Positions 21,730 to 32,250 of a DNA stretch of 64,000 bases are shown in pieces. The translations under genes were made by a program, and so were the position numbers. Under the pieces are notes generated by a model. The model was not told the DNA's origin and did no database searches. It worked only from the letters and a program-made list of their open reading frames with translations. Position 1 is the stretch's first letter. The number at the start of each line of letters is the position of its first letter. This DNA is from Branchipolynoe longqiensis. Its lineage: Eukaryota > Annelida > Polychaeta > Phyllodocida > Polynoidae. The stretch spans positions 3,844,001-3,908,000 of the forward strand of contig CM059203.1 of assembly GCA_030323885.1 (NCBI GenBank), written 5' to 3'.

Positions 21730-21915
21730 GTTGCCCGTCTATGGTGACAGGTGGCAGCAAGCTAGCCAGAGGGGTGATCGGGGGTGGACTGCCTCCCTAC
21801 TGCGACCAGCTAGCGGCTACCCCAAACTGTGAGAGGTTACCTGCGACCTGGCTGGTCAGGTGGTGGGTCACTTGATTCTGTGACGCCGCGGTGGGTGGAG
21901 CAAGGAATACAACCT
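21730..21915. repeat. Dispersed repeat K, copy 2
   Basis: aggtggcagcaagctagcca to ggagcaaggaatacaacct. Its right half is part of the 346-bp duplicated unit described next. Confidence 0.55.
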
Positions 21916-23001
21916 TCAAGAAGCTTGTGACAGATGCATGATTGTTGACGGCTATCTTCCAATATAGCGTAAGCGATAACAGAAATTGAGTGGTAAAGGG
22001 GATGCAAAGGCATGAAAGCGGTGTTTGAAGAGGTGACAGTGAGTGGCATGCTTTCCGAATAAGACATACGGGTTCATTTTCAACAACAGTTTCTTACCAT
22101 CTTCCCCAAACATGATCAGCAAAGTACTGTTCAAATTACAGGTAACAATAAGACTTGATGAACCACCCCAAACTGTGAGAGGTTACCTGCAACCTGGCTG
22201 GTCAGGGGGCGGTGTTGCGGATTCCGAGGGACACCAGTTTCACAGGGACACATCGCTCCTGCACACGCGTCAAACTCGAACAGCATCGTCACTAACCTTA
22301 TAAATTTGATATAATGTTTTTGCTAAACATGTTTTCTGTATGTGTACCAAGCGATTTGTTTGTAGCTGGTGTCATTTTAGAGATATTTCACTTTTTCTGT
22401 ATTGTCTGCATGAAGACTGCTCACGGCCATTGACAATGCCTTGAGTTTGACGGTACGCGCAGTGCAAAACGTTAGTTTTATTCAAAATTAATAGAATTCA
22501 AGAACCCTAACCTTATAAATTCAATATAATGTTTTTTGGTAAAGATGTTTTCTATATGTGTACCAAGCGATTTATTTCTAGATGGTGTAATTTGGGAGAT
22601 ATTTGACTTTTTCTGTATGAAGATTTGCTCACGGCCGTTAACAATGCATTTGAATGGAAGTGTCCCTGTGAAACTGGTGTCCCTCGGAATCCGCAACACC
22701 GGGTCACTTGATTCTGTGACGCCGCGCTGAGTGGAGCAAGGAATACAACCTTCAAGAAGCTTGTGACAGATGCATGATTGTTGACGGCTATCTTCCAATA
22801 TAGCGTAAGCGATAACAGAAATTGAGTGGTAAAGGGGATGCAAAGGCGTGACAGCGGTGTTTGAGGAGGTGACAGTGAGTGGCATGCTTTCCGAATAAGA
22901 CATATGGGTTCATTTTCAACAACAGTTTCTTTCCATCTTCGCCAAACATGATCAGCAAAGTACTGTTCAAATTACATGTAACAATAAGACTTGGTGAACC
23001 A
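21819..23001. repeat. 346-bp tandem duplication, second copy split by an insertion
   Basis: The block beginning accccaaactgtgagaggtt at 21,819 starts again at 22,165, giving an offset of 346. The second copy is cut by the TIR-8 element (22,212-22,699) and resumes with gggtcacttgattctgtgac at 22,701. It continues in register to about 23,001, where the offset is 836. The two copies differ at few positions. Confidence 0.85.
22212..22699. mobile_element. TIR-8 element with perfect 40-bp terminal inverted repeats
   Basis: Bases 22,212-22,251 (starting gtgttgcggattccgaggga) are the exact reverse complement of 22,660-22,699. The element is 488 bp and is flanked by CG on both sides, a possible 2-bp target duplication. 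The interior shares its sequence and internal duplication with the nested element at 10.62-11.19 kb. No ORF of note, so it is non-autonomous. Confidence 0.85.
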
Positions 23002-23122
23002 TGCGCTATAAATAGCTGTAAAGCAACTGAATGAAAGCAACTTCAGTGGATTTAATGGAGTTAACAAATTATGAAGCAGCTTCAAGGGTTTAAGTTGTTA
23101 GGTGTTTTTTTTAAGCATGATA

Positions 23123-23508
23123 TTAAAGTTGCATAGTCCGATGAAAATATCAAATTTTCAAAACCAAAACAATTATCTATAGTAATTTTCAAATCCAAAG
23201 CTATTATCTAGATTTGATTCTACATATCTAATTTAGATACTGGCGCACTTATTAAACATTTGTCATCACACTGAAGGGAAGACAGATGCAATTTAAGAGA
23301 ACCTGTTACTGCAGACGCCTATGGTGTCAGAGTTTTGGCGTGCTTGCCGAAATTAATTTTGCATGGTTGTACTTCAAATATCTCTAAAGTTAACCATCTA
23401 AAATAAAGGTTACTTCAAACTAAAGTAAGGTAGTCTATAGCGATCAATCTAATGTATTTATCTCTGAAAATGACAGAAACTCTAAACCATCGGACTATGC
23501 AACTTTAA
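23123..23508. mobile_element. TIR-2 MITE, complete uninterrupted copy
   Basis: 386 bp from ttaaagttgcatagtccgat to atcggactatgcaactttaa, with TTAA at both ends. The left interior has a small duplication (two versions of caattatctatag / gctattatctagat). Best reference copy of the family. Confidence 0.88.
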
Positions 23509-24014
23509 TGAATCGATCAAATTATCAAGCAGTTTGAAGGGTTTAATCTGGTAGATAGATGTTTTTTCTAAAGCCTAATATTAATGAATTTATCCAAATG
23601 CATTTGAAGGTTTAAGTCCTAGAATTTGATGAGGTTAAAATGAAAAGTTGAAAAATGAACTACACAAATAATTAACTTAAACTGATTTTAATCAACTCAC
23701 ACAAATTAAGTGGGTCTGGGGGTTTTAAACCTTGTAGTTATCAAATGAAATGTTTTATTTTTGTAAAGAAAAATTGTATCTGAAAAATGGAATTAGGATT
23801 GGACTATTTAAAAATACTATCATGGAATGTTCAACAACAACAATCGAATCGAGGTGTTAAACTCGATATTTTGTTTTAAGATTACTTCTCAAAAATTGAT
23901 TTAACATTTATTTAAATGATGTCCATAAAATCATATTAGAACGTGGAAAATAAAACTCAAATAAAGCTCTCCCCAAATTAAACATGAAAGGAAACGGTGC
24001 GATATTAAATGGCT
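23509..24014. other. Unannotated AT-rich stretch
   Basis: No repeat or exon recognised. Composition is as in the neighbouring intron. Confidence 0.4.
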
Positions 24015-24500
24015 TTCTAATTTAATTTCTTCTTGTCGAATTTTGCTGAGCTAAAAATTCAGAATTAATTAAAACGAAGAACATATATTAATCTTACTTT
24101 TCTACCGTACTTCGCTCAGCTAAGAAAATAATTCATAATTAATTAAAAAGAAGAATATAAATATATATATATATATAGATTTTATTTGTACAGAATTTTG
24201 CTCAGCTGAATTAACAATTCCCAATTAATTATAAAGAAGAATATATATGTGATGTGTAACGCATTATGTGAGTATAAAGGCGTGGAAGGGAATTAACCCC
24301 TCCTTATTACTATTATGTCCTAATTATTGTTATTATTACAATACATACTGTACTGCCTCCTCCATCTCGTGACTGGTGGCGCCACCCCCGGCTGCGCCCG
24401 GTACCCGCCTACCCTGAATACTTCACTCGCGTCGGGAATATATATAAATTTTATTTGTACAGAATTTTGCTCAGCTCAGCTAAAAATTCAGAACCCCCTA
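24015..24500. repeat. AT-rich tandem repeat, about 95-bp unit, split
   Basis: Units containing agaattttgctcagctaa then attcagaattaattaaaa(a/c)gaagaa recur at about 24,035, 24,105, 24,195 and 24,460. A GC-rich block (about 24,330-24,435) separates the last unit. Confidence 0.65.
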
Positions 24501-24758
24501 AAAAAACAATAAAAAACCCACAACAAATATTAATTATTTGCAAAAGAAAAGAAAAAAAAAGAAAACTGAAAATGTTGCTATGCTAAAACAATTCTCAATT
24601 AAAGTTGCCTTTAAAAAAAAAAGCCTATATCAATTGTTTTTTTGTTCGTTGTTGAGAATACCATGAAACTGAAACATATCCACACAGAAGCAGTAAGTAC
24701 TCAGCAGGGGTGGCGAAGCGGCTTGCGAAACTGTCGTTGAAGAAGAAGTCCAACTTAC

Positions 24759-24913
24759 CACTAGGATCGGGGCTGCAACACATAGGGCTGTGTTTGTATT
24801 GCCGGAAATGCTCGACTTGAAAAAGGGGTGCTTTAGGCTTTCATCATTGCAATAAAAGCCGCGCTGGAAAGGCTTAATCTTTGCTCCATGAAGCACCATC
24901 CACGGCAAGAACA
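24759..24913 (-). CDS. PLPP-like: Lipid phosphate phosphatase, alternative exon 2 (copy a)
   Basis: A 155-nt exon with acceptor ...cttgcag|TG at 24,914/24,913 and donor GTG|gtaagt at 24,759/24,758. It joins exon 1 in phase 1 and leaves in phase 0. The 52 residues include the family motif KPFQRGFYCNDESLKHP, preceded by a hydrophobic segment (VFLPWMVLH) and followed by NTALCVAAPILV, which starts helix 2. This loop follows the first membrane helix in all LPPs. The active-site motifs (KXXXXXXRP, PSGH and SRXXXXXHXXXD) lie further 3'. It is 16.7 kb from exon 1 and 19.4 kb upstream of its homologue exon 2b. Because both exons have the same length, phase and alignment, splicing either one (not both) keeps topology and reading frame. 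Confidence 0.92.
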
Positions 24914-26350
24914 CTGCAAGAGAAGCACCCCGATACAACGTCATCACCAACAACATCGACGACACCAAACCAACAATCTCAACGCGCACAAATCGTTTAA
25001 AACAGGTTAAAGTTGCATAATCCATTGGTTTTAATTTTTGTTTGTTTAAATCAGGCTTTCATCGAACTATGCAGCTTTATCTATCCATCACAATCTATTA
25101 AAATTGCTATTGAAATGGATTCTAGAGGATCAAATCGCTGGCTTTTTGTTGTTGTTGTTGTTGTTGTTGTAAAAATAGAGGCTCTTTATTTTCCAATCAC
25201 AATAAATCAGACTTACTTTTTATTTCATTGTTAAGTGGCTCCAGTTTTTGTAATTAAAGCACACGAGACAGACAAGTATGCGTAAGGTGGCATTTATTTT
25301 TTCAGTTTTAGTCAAGTTTAGTGATTTCAGGTATAGATATGATGTTACGAAGGCACTTAACCCCCCCCCCCGCCTAGTCTTAAATTTAAAAGCTGGGGTG
25401 GGTGGGATGGTAAATTAAGCAGCCTGAAGAAGTATGTGTTATCGATTTTAAAACTAAGGACGAAGTGATAACGTCTTAGTTATTCATCATAAGGTTTACA
25501 TGTCTTTAAAGTCACCGGCTATACCTCACCCAGAAACAAACGAATCCAGCATCAAAAGCTCTCCAAACATACCTTTGCTTAGTTTGTTCAGTTCATGCCA
25601 CTGATCATGTGGGAGGAGAGTTGAGGTCTGTGATGTATGAGTGACATCATAGGTGAGATTCCCTCATCACATGACCTAGAGGGGTTCCCCATACACAGGG
25701 GAAGCCATGGCAACCACCAAGATGGCAGCCACAGAAAGCTCTCAATTCAACTTTTAAAGTCTATTAATCTACATGATTTAATCAATTATTCACACAAAAA
25801 GTAGTTGGTTATGATAAATAAACATTTGAACTTTATATTTATCATTTTAGATTGCAATTTCTGAAAGATCTTTCTCTATATGGTTGTCAAAAGTGTCAGT
25901 GCTGCTGGACTAAGTAAAACACAACAGAAGCAACCAATGTTAGCACCCTCCCCCCACATATGAAGTTGCATAAACTGAAAACTGGCAAAAGTATGCTTGG
26001 AGAGCATTTGTCGGAGTACGGGTAGTGTCTAAGCGACCTATATCTGGTCCCCTTAAGGCTAGATGTCACGTCGATAGGCGGCCATTGATTTTCGTTTCTA
26101 ACACTACAGGGGATCACCTTGCGCGACCTTAGTAACGAATGCCGTCTGCCCGCGCGCCAAATTACCCATGTTGCGCAACATGAACAATTTACAAGACATG
26201 GCTGAATTGATTGGACTACATCACCTCCGGTATTTTTAATTGTCATGTGAGTTTTTTAATTCTCATTTGACACAAATTTAATCACTTCCAAATTGCATCT
26301 CAAATCAATTTTTGCTGTCATTTGACATAAGTTAACACCATTTCAGATTT
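24914..26350. other. LPP intron 1, mostly unannotated
   Basis: Holds a GTT microsatellite (25,145-25,170), a poly-C run near 25,362 and a block near 25,600-25,745 containing gccatggcaaccaccaagat. Nothing coding was recognised. A decayed TIR-2 scrap (gttgcataatccattgg...catcgaactatgcagcttta) lies at 25,013-25,079. Confidence 0.5.
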
Positions 26351-26351
26351 C

Positions 26352-26512
26352 AGACTGGGTGGGATATCGGGTCATGGCGCCAGTGGCCTGATTTCCCAAT
26401 GGGGCAGCACTATAAAAGTAGCTATGAGTGCGCACTGTCACAAGTAAGTACCCATCCTGATATGACCTTAGATGTTACCAGGACGTAAAACTCCAACAAC
26501 CAACCAACTTCT
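26352..26512 (+). mobile_element. SINE-1 3' half
   Basis: From gactgggtgggatatcgggt to acgtaaaactccaacaacca. The head is missing. Confidence 0.78.
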
Positions 26513-26567
26513 CTATTTAATAAATAAAAGTCCACACTATATCTGCTGGTTTCCGCATTACTGAATT

Positions 26568-26734
26568 ACAGTAAAACCTCTCTAAATCGACCGACCTTGG
26601 GACCGACTATGAGTGGTCCATTTAGGGAGGTGGTCGGTTTAGGGAGTTAGATAGAATATGGTTACAATGGTATCATTGGGACCCAAATAAAGCGATCGAT
26701 CTGTGGAGGTGGTCGGTTAGAGAGGTTTTACTGT
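26568..26734. mobile_element. TIR-1 MITE, copy 5 (small internal deletion)
   Basis: acagtaaaacctctctaaat to ttagagaggttttactgt, with TA flanks. It lacks the atataggggagtggtcg segment present in copies 1 and 3. Confidence 0.88.
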
Positions 26735-26757
26735 ATTATTACTGTGGATATATATAT

Positions 26758-27250
26758 ACACAGTATAATCCCGTTTAACCAAACTTGAAGGGACCCTAGA
26801 GAATTGTTTGGATTAACCGATCATTGGTTTAACCGAGCTTTGTCTTTGACTTTGACTTTGAGTAAGCATGTATTGCACATGTAATATACAATGTATGTGG
26901 ACACTTTGATTATCGTTTTTTATGTATATACAGTATAATCCCGTTAAACCAAGCTCAGTTAAACCAAACGATCAGTTAATCCAAACTTTTTTCGGCAGCC
27001 CGGCAAAATACTACCATTTATCATATAAAAAAGTCAGTGGGGTCTCAGATGACCTTATAACCACATGAAAGTTTGGTTTAACCATACCGGAGTGGCCTGG
27101 GGTCCGATAACTTAGTTTGGATTAACCGATACTTTGGATTAACCGACTTTGGTTTAACCAACTTTTTTATATGATAAATGGTAGTATTTTGCCGGGCCGC
27201 TGACAAATTTAGGATTAACTGATCGTTTGGTTTAACGGGGTTATACTGTG
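26758..27250. mobile_element. TIR-4 foldback element plus adjacent partial copy
   Basis: The complete unit runs from acagtataatcccgttaaac (26,934) to cgtttggtttaacggggtta-tactgt (about 27,248). Its arms are long inverted repeats that include ggcaaaatactaccatttat and its complement. A partial copy begins acagtataatcccgtttaac at 26,759 and decays after about 26,880. Confidence 0.75.
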
Positions 27251-27261
27251 TGTATTTATAT

Positions 27262-27599
27262 ATAGTATAGCTATACGAATCTTACCTGGGTACAGATGAT
27301 GGATAACTGTTGTTTTCCCGAGGTACAAGCCTCAGATAGTCGTGGGCTAGGGAGAAGGAAGCACATCCGGGTCCAGCAATCTTTACCTACATATTCAGGA
27401 TAAAAATGATCTTAAACCACTATGGATACTTCAATGTTTTCGTCTTGGCACAAGCAAACGTAATAGTCGTGGCAGGGTTGGGTGAGCGGGTTAGGTGGGC
27501 GGGCCCTAGCCCTAGCCCACGACTATCCGAGGCTTGTACCTCGGGAAAACAACAGTTATCCATCATCTGTTCCCAGGTAAGATTTGTATAACTATACTA
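27262..27599. repeat. Foldback at the right end of the DIRS element
   Basis: Arms 27,262-27,352 (tacgaatcttacctgggtac...cgtgggctaggg) and 27,510-27,599 (the complement) enclose a spacer of about 157 bp. The homologous region at 32,251-32,566 folds in the same way with different bases at paired sites. Confidence 0.85.
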
Positions 27600-27728
27600 T
27601 TTTACCTCGGGACTAATAGTAGCCAAGGGAGACTTTTACGCAACTTCATTTTTATCCTTAATCCATTTTAATTCAGTATACAATAGTTTCAAAACCAAAT
27701 ATACTTGTTAAACTTCTCACCTGTCATG

Positions 27729-28346
27729 TTAATTGGTTAGTAAGCATGTCGCTAGGCCGCTTGACTTCTCTAGTCGTTTGTTGTGGTGTTTACCAACTGT
27801 TTGTCCATCTATTCTCGGGAGTATAATCGATAATGCACATCTGGCTGCGTTAATCGCACCAAAACCTAACCATTCATCCTCTAGCAACCGCAGAAATCTC
27901 ACTACCTGGGCTATTGTAGGCCGTAAGGGCTTAACTTTCTTAATTAAACAATGAAGTCCCCACTTCTTTAAATAACTAGTATACAATTTTATTTTTCCTT
28001 TCCTCCAGGCATGGGAGATCAGCCTTTGTTGAGTAATTTTATCTAGGCCAAATTGCTCTAAATGTTTATTCAAACAAGGAATGGCAGAAGGGGTGTTGTC
28101 GACACATCTCCGTGAGTTGTTAGCGGGCCTCAGTGTTGTAGGTTTCCGCGTGCTCTTGGGAATCTGAGACTGTCTCTCGCTCCCAATGTCACTGCTGCTA
28201 GCCATGGCTGTTGTGTCCCACTCGGGCATGATCAGAATTGCGTGTGTACGATCCATTCTGATCTTCCTGGCCACTCTGCTGATAATGCTGAATGGTGGGA
28301 AAATATAATAAAATTTGTTATCCCAAACCAATGAAAACGCATCCAC
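27729..28346 (-). pseudogene. DIRS pol C-terminus joined to a recombinase remnant
   Basis: The N-terminal part is the usual post-RNase H segment (AFSLVWDNKFYYIFPPFS). The recombinase N-terminal domain follows (KLYTSYLKKWG, GAINAARCALSIILP). At GQTVGKHH the frame jumps to NKRLEKSSGLATCLLTN, which aligns with the last residues of the recombinase at 32,755. About 190 residues that hold the R-H-R-H-Y catalytic residues are therefore missing. The coding frame stays open across the junction. Confidence 0.85.
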
Positions 28347-28370
28347 TTGGCAAGCATTCGTCTCTGGATG

Positions 28371-28868
28371 TCACAAAACATATTTAGATATTTTGTAGTT
28401 CTTTCGTGATGAAAACAAATCTACCTGTGGTCGTCTCCATTTAAGACAAATTTGTTCAAAAATGTTGTCACTCAACGACCACTCCAAATGATTATGAAAA
28501 TGTCGGCTTTTCCTGTCTGCTAATGTGTTCTGACTACCTGGGATATGTGCTACAGTTAGCCATATGTTATGCTCTTGAGCCCAATTCCAAATCAATTTTG
28601 CTATTCTGTTACAAGGTTTGGACCTAGTCCCTCCCATGTTACGAATGTAAGCCATCGCTGTGGTGTTATCTGTCAAAACTCTGACATGAAACTTTGGTAT
28701 ACGCACTAAACTGCATAAACCCAGATAAACTGCCCTAAGTTCTAGGACATTAATATGGTCTGAAATTTCCTCATCTAACCACCGTCCTCCAGTTGCCTGA
28801 TGGTCTCTATGAGCACCCCATCCATATAATGACACATCTGTCGTAACAACAGTGTTGGGTTCGCCCAT
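28371..28868 (-). pseudogene. DIRS RNase H domain
   Basis: RNase H-like motifs in order: VVTTDVSLYGWGA (first Asp), INVLELRAVYLGL (Glu), RVLTDNTTAMAYI (Asp) and TLADRKSR (last Asp). The C-terminal WRRPQVDLFSS is typical of DIRS/Ngaro polymerases. It is separated from the upstream polymerase segment (29,108-28,869, containing LADIQWWYDNIH) by a stop at 28,869. Confidence 0.85.
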
Positions 28869-29197
28869 TCAAATAGGATTAGGAGAAGAATGAATGTTAT
28901 CATACCACCACTGAATATCTGCTAGGCCTTCTGTTGAAATAGTCATTTTTCTTTCAAAATTCCCTTTTGTACAGGCTAATGGTAAATTCTTGTCTATCTC
29001 TAGCGACTTAATGTGAGCTTTCCCATATAGGATAGCTGGGGCATAGACTATCATGATCCCGATTAAAACTGCGACTTGCCTAATCTTTGGCCTCATTAAC
29101 TGCAACAATTGGTCTGCTGTATCGATAAATTTGTCTAGTTTCTGCTGCGTTAGTCACACAGTCATATCATCTGTGCTTAACAGAAAACCCAAATATT

Positions 29198-29711
29198 TTA
29201 ATTCTTGTCATGGATGTAAAATCCTAATTTAGTGAATGTTGCACAGAGATCATCTACATTTTGACACTCTGCCTTTGATTGTGCGACAATAAAATAATCA
29301 TCAATATATGGGAACATTATATGTCCTTTTCTTGCCATGAGCGAAAATATAGGTTTAAGCAATTTAGTAAACAAGCGAGGGGCACAAGCTAAGCCATTTG
29401 ACATACAGGTGAACTCTTACATTCCAAAGAAAACGGAGAAATTTCCTATCAGGTTTGTAAATTGGAAGCATGTAGTAGGCATCTTTAAGATCCACACTGG
29501 CAAGCCAGGAACCTTTCGTTACCAAGTCCCTTGCCGTTTCGAGAGAAAACATCTTAAAATGTTTATATTTAACCAACTTGTTCAGCCTTGTCAGATCGAG
29601 AATCATTCGGACATCTCCATTTGGCTTGGGTCGCGAAAATATGTTCGAAACAAATTCGCCTGTCTCATGGACCACAGGCTCTATAATTCCCTTCTGACAA
29701 AATTCCAACAC
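29198..29711 (-). pseudogene. DIRS reverse transcriptase, frameshifted
   Basis: The first frame (29,711-29,364) has the palm motif SWLASVDLKDAYY and upstream FVSNIFSRPKPNGDVRMILD. The second frame (29,404-29,198) has SNGLACAPRLF (motif B) and PYIDDYFIV (motif C, YIDD catalytic pair). A frameshift near 29,410-29,430 separates them. This protein would copy the element's RNA into DNA. Confidence 0.88.
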
Positions 29712-30102
29712 CTGTTTATCTAATGCCTCTCTCTCGTTTAAATCGAAACGATAAGGAAAAGGAATTGTTTCACAGGGTGTTGTGTAAAGGGAATACGTAT
29801 TCCCTCCACAATACTTAGAATTGTCAAATTATCAGGAATCATTCTCCACTCATTTAAACAATTTTGAATATTTCCAGCATGAAAAATGCTTACAGGTGTT
29901 TCTGTGGCCACTGGTGTTTGTGTTGCAACCTCTACTTGTTCCCTGGGCGAGGGAACGGCTTGTTAGGAGTGTACTCCCTCTTGAAGGGACGATTCCCTTC
30001 GTTCCAGCCGAATGACTGGCGCTGTTCTCGGCCTCTGGGCTGGAAGCCATAGCTCGACCCGGACCGCCCTCCTCTGCCGGTCCGATGATTGCGAAAATCC
30101 AG

Positions 30103-30474
30103 TCAACCTTTCCTGAACCAAGTGTTCGCGTCGGTGGCCTTCTTTTTTTCATCTATATGTTTGCCACACTTGGACCCCGTCTCGACCTCTTTGAAGAGGT
30201 GCTGAAGCTGGCCTCCGAACATCTTAGTCTTGTTCAGAGGTTTTCCCTTAATGGGTTTAGGCGGGAGGAATAAGGTATATTCCTTTCCGTCGTTATCAAC
30301 AACCTTCTTTGATCTGGCAACTTCCTTGCCCACATCCGTACAGACCACCTTGAAGACGTTTTCAAAGTGTCTGTACGAGAGGAAGTTGCTTGCTGCCGTG
30401 AGCATGGCAATCCCTCCATCCATGGTCCTGGCCAAAGATGAGAACTTGTTCTCTGTCTGCATCCGATTGGCCAC
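30103..30474 (-). pseudogene. DIRS Gag-like ORF, C-terminal part
   Basis: Contains ENKFSSLARTMDGGIAMLTA and ANTWFRKG. The frame is open upstream of its first Met (LGALTAIATVANR) until a frameshift near 30,535, so it belongs to one original ORF with the N-terminal part. No zinc knuckle is seen. Confidence 0.65.
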
Positions 30475-30670
30475 TGTTGCAATTGCTGTCAGGGCCCCTA
30501 GGACCGCATTATGGACCCTATGCAGGACACCCTTAAACCTTTTACATCCCGTTCCATCTCCTTCACCACCGAATCAGGGATACCCTTGATCCCGGTGAAT
30601 TTCTCCCCCAGTTTGGTGTTCACCTCTGTGGGTTTAAAGGTGCTGAAATGCCCCTTAATAGTTTCCCGCA

Positions 30671-31255
30671 TCATGGTGGTAGTAAGATCCTTCTTAGCTC
30701 TCTACCTGGCACTTCTTGCACACTTTCCCTCTGATTTTTGTGTAAAATGCCGGTACGCTGCATGTCGGAGTCGGACTCAGTGGTAGACGAGTCCGAAGAG
30801 GAATCTGAAGAAGAGTCCTTCTTCTTTTTCTTGGTCTTGCATTTCTTGCTCTTCTTACGCTTGACCACTTTCTTGCGAGCCTGTGTAAACTCATCCCTGG
30901 ACGAACTCACAGCCTTCTTTGCCTTAATCCTGTTCTTTGCTGAGACTCTCTCCGGAGACGAATCATCCTCAGGGGAATCCTCCCCCGAGACGTCCTCCCA
31001 GTCCGAGTCGTCAGACTCCGGAACCGGTCGCTTTCCCGCATGAGATCTGGCTGGAATTAACTCCTTTAGTTTAGTTTCCAGCATCTGTGTCAATCTGGCT
31101 TCTAGGTCAGACGGGGCCGTATCTGGCGCGTCTGGCCCACTAACCTCCTCTGATATGACGTGCTCTGGAGATGGCGGCACAGTCACCACCGGCGACAAGT
31201 CGTAGTCATCCGTCAACCGAGCGGGAGCTCCAGGCTTACTCCACTTCATAGCCAT
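30671..31255 (-). pseudogene. DIRS Gag-like ORF, N-terminal part
   Basis: 194 residues: an acidic segment (PESDDSDWEDVSGEDSPEDD), a lysine-rich block (KKVVKRKKSKKCKTKKKKK) and a Ser/Asp run. Such charged, low-complexity Gag proteins are usual in DIRS elements. It begins 630-700 bases inside the left terminus. It ends at a stop before the rest of Gag. Confidence 0.65.
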
Positions 31256-32094
31256 CGGAAGTCAGTAACAATCGAAAGAAAGTTACTAAAAACCGAGCAA
31301 ACTCGACCAAATGTCACAAACAGGTTAAGCAAACCGAAATTGTGCATCTAGCGGTATTGGAGAATGTATTAAAACCGTTCCAACACAGGCCTAAGCAAAG
31401 CTACGGTGTAAATGTTGTAGGTGAATGGTATTGAAACCAAAACCAAACGAGGGGTAGGGACCAGTGTACCGGTAGCCTCCCACACTCTCTATTCTGTATA
31501 CTTCTCCCTTCTGTGGCTAATACGCCTACAAGTTGGAGAAAATGCTATGAAACTTGGAGGTACGCCTAAATAAACAAGTGGGGAATCCATAAAAGAAACC
31601 CAGGAATAAATCCTAATGAAATGTGGCTCCGACCACATCTCTCTCCGTTCGCCAACGGGTGGCTTGCAGAACAAAGAAAAACCATGGCGCTTTCTTCTAT
31701 TGATGTTTCACGAATCGCAAAACACCTCAAGTTCCAAAACTTTGTCAAAAGGTGCAGTAAAGTATCATAACATAACTGTACCGTCCTAAAATATCATACT
31801 TACAGTGAGTATGTCATTGTAGATAAAAAACTACCGGAGCAACTCAATGAACGTCCTCCCGTCGTGAGTTGATTATGCTAATTGTTGGACCCGGATGTGC
31901 TTCCTTCTCCCTCGGATACGAGTAGTCGAGGGAGTATATATAGCATAATTGCGATACTGGACTCGAGCCAATCTAATATCGCTGTTATCACACTAGACAG
32001 GTCACTGGACATTCATTCCCGACGGATATCTGCATAGAGAATATGTTATCAACACTGTTAGTAGTGTTAATGTTATATTCCATGCCAACTTGCT

Positions 32095-32250
32095 ACTGAG
32101 TGTATACATGTACGTATGTATCATGTATGTATGTATCATGTATGTATGTATCATGTGTGTATGTATTATGTATGTATGTGTCATGTATGTATGATGTATG
32201 TATGTATGAATCATGTATGTATGTATGTATATATATATATATATATATAT
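32095..32250. repeat. (ATGT/CATGTATGT)n minisatellite running into (TA)n
   Basis: catgtatgtatgtat units from about 32,107 to 32,230, then TA repeats to 32,250. It separates the two DIRS copies. Confidence 0.9.

Larger units (their letters stand above)
17770..21995. repeat. Degenerate tandem array interrupted by transposons
   Basis: Diverged units of about 75 bp share gcagtgacagt-cactgat, then gttgacggctattttccaac, then a-agggcctttaa. Units appear at about 17,785-17,960, 18,820-18,850, 19,105-19,190, 19,510-19,650, 21,480-21,665 and 21,925-21,970. Between them sit LINE-I, WR-1, SINE-2, SINE-3 and LINE-C insertions. I read it as an old satellite broken up by later insertions. Confidence 0.55.
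27262..31950 (-). mobile_element. DIRS-like tyrosine-recombinase retrotransposon, decayed
   Basis: Order on the minus strand: left terminus (about 31,950-31,885), Gag-like ORFs (31,255-30,103), reverse transcriptase (29,711-29,198), RNase H (28,868-28,371), a recombinase remnant (to 27,729) and the right terminus (27,599-27,262). The word ggacccggatgtgcttcctt at 31,888 is inverted at about 27,357-27,376, giving inverted termini as expected for DIRS. At the right end two arms (27,262-27,352 and 27,510-27,599) form a foldback. The ORFs carry several frameshifts and stops, and the recombinase lacks its catalytic centre, so this copy is dead. It lies in LPP intron 1 in the sense orientation. Confidence 0.88.

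Noticed and set aside
5223..24913. Two separate tandem LPP genes instead of one with alternative exons
   Set aside because: Kept only as an alternative. No second first-exon and no catalytic-exon motifs (GRLRPHF-like, SGHSS-like) were seen between the two copies, and the equal length and phase fit alternative use.
27733..31255. Host gene encoding a Ser/Lys-rich nuclear protein
   Set aside because: The frame belongs to the DIRS element, since RT, RNase H and recombinase pieces follow in order between inverted termini.
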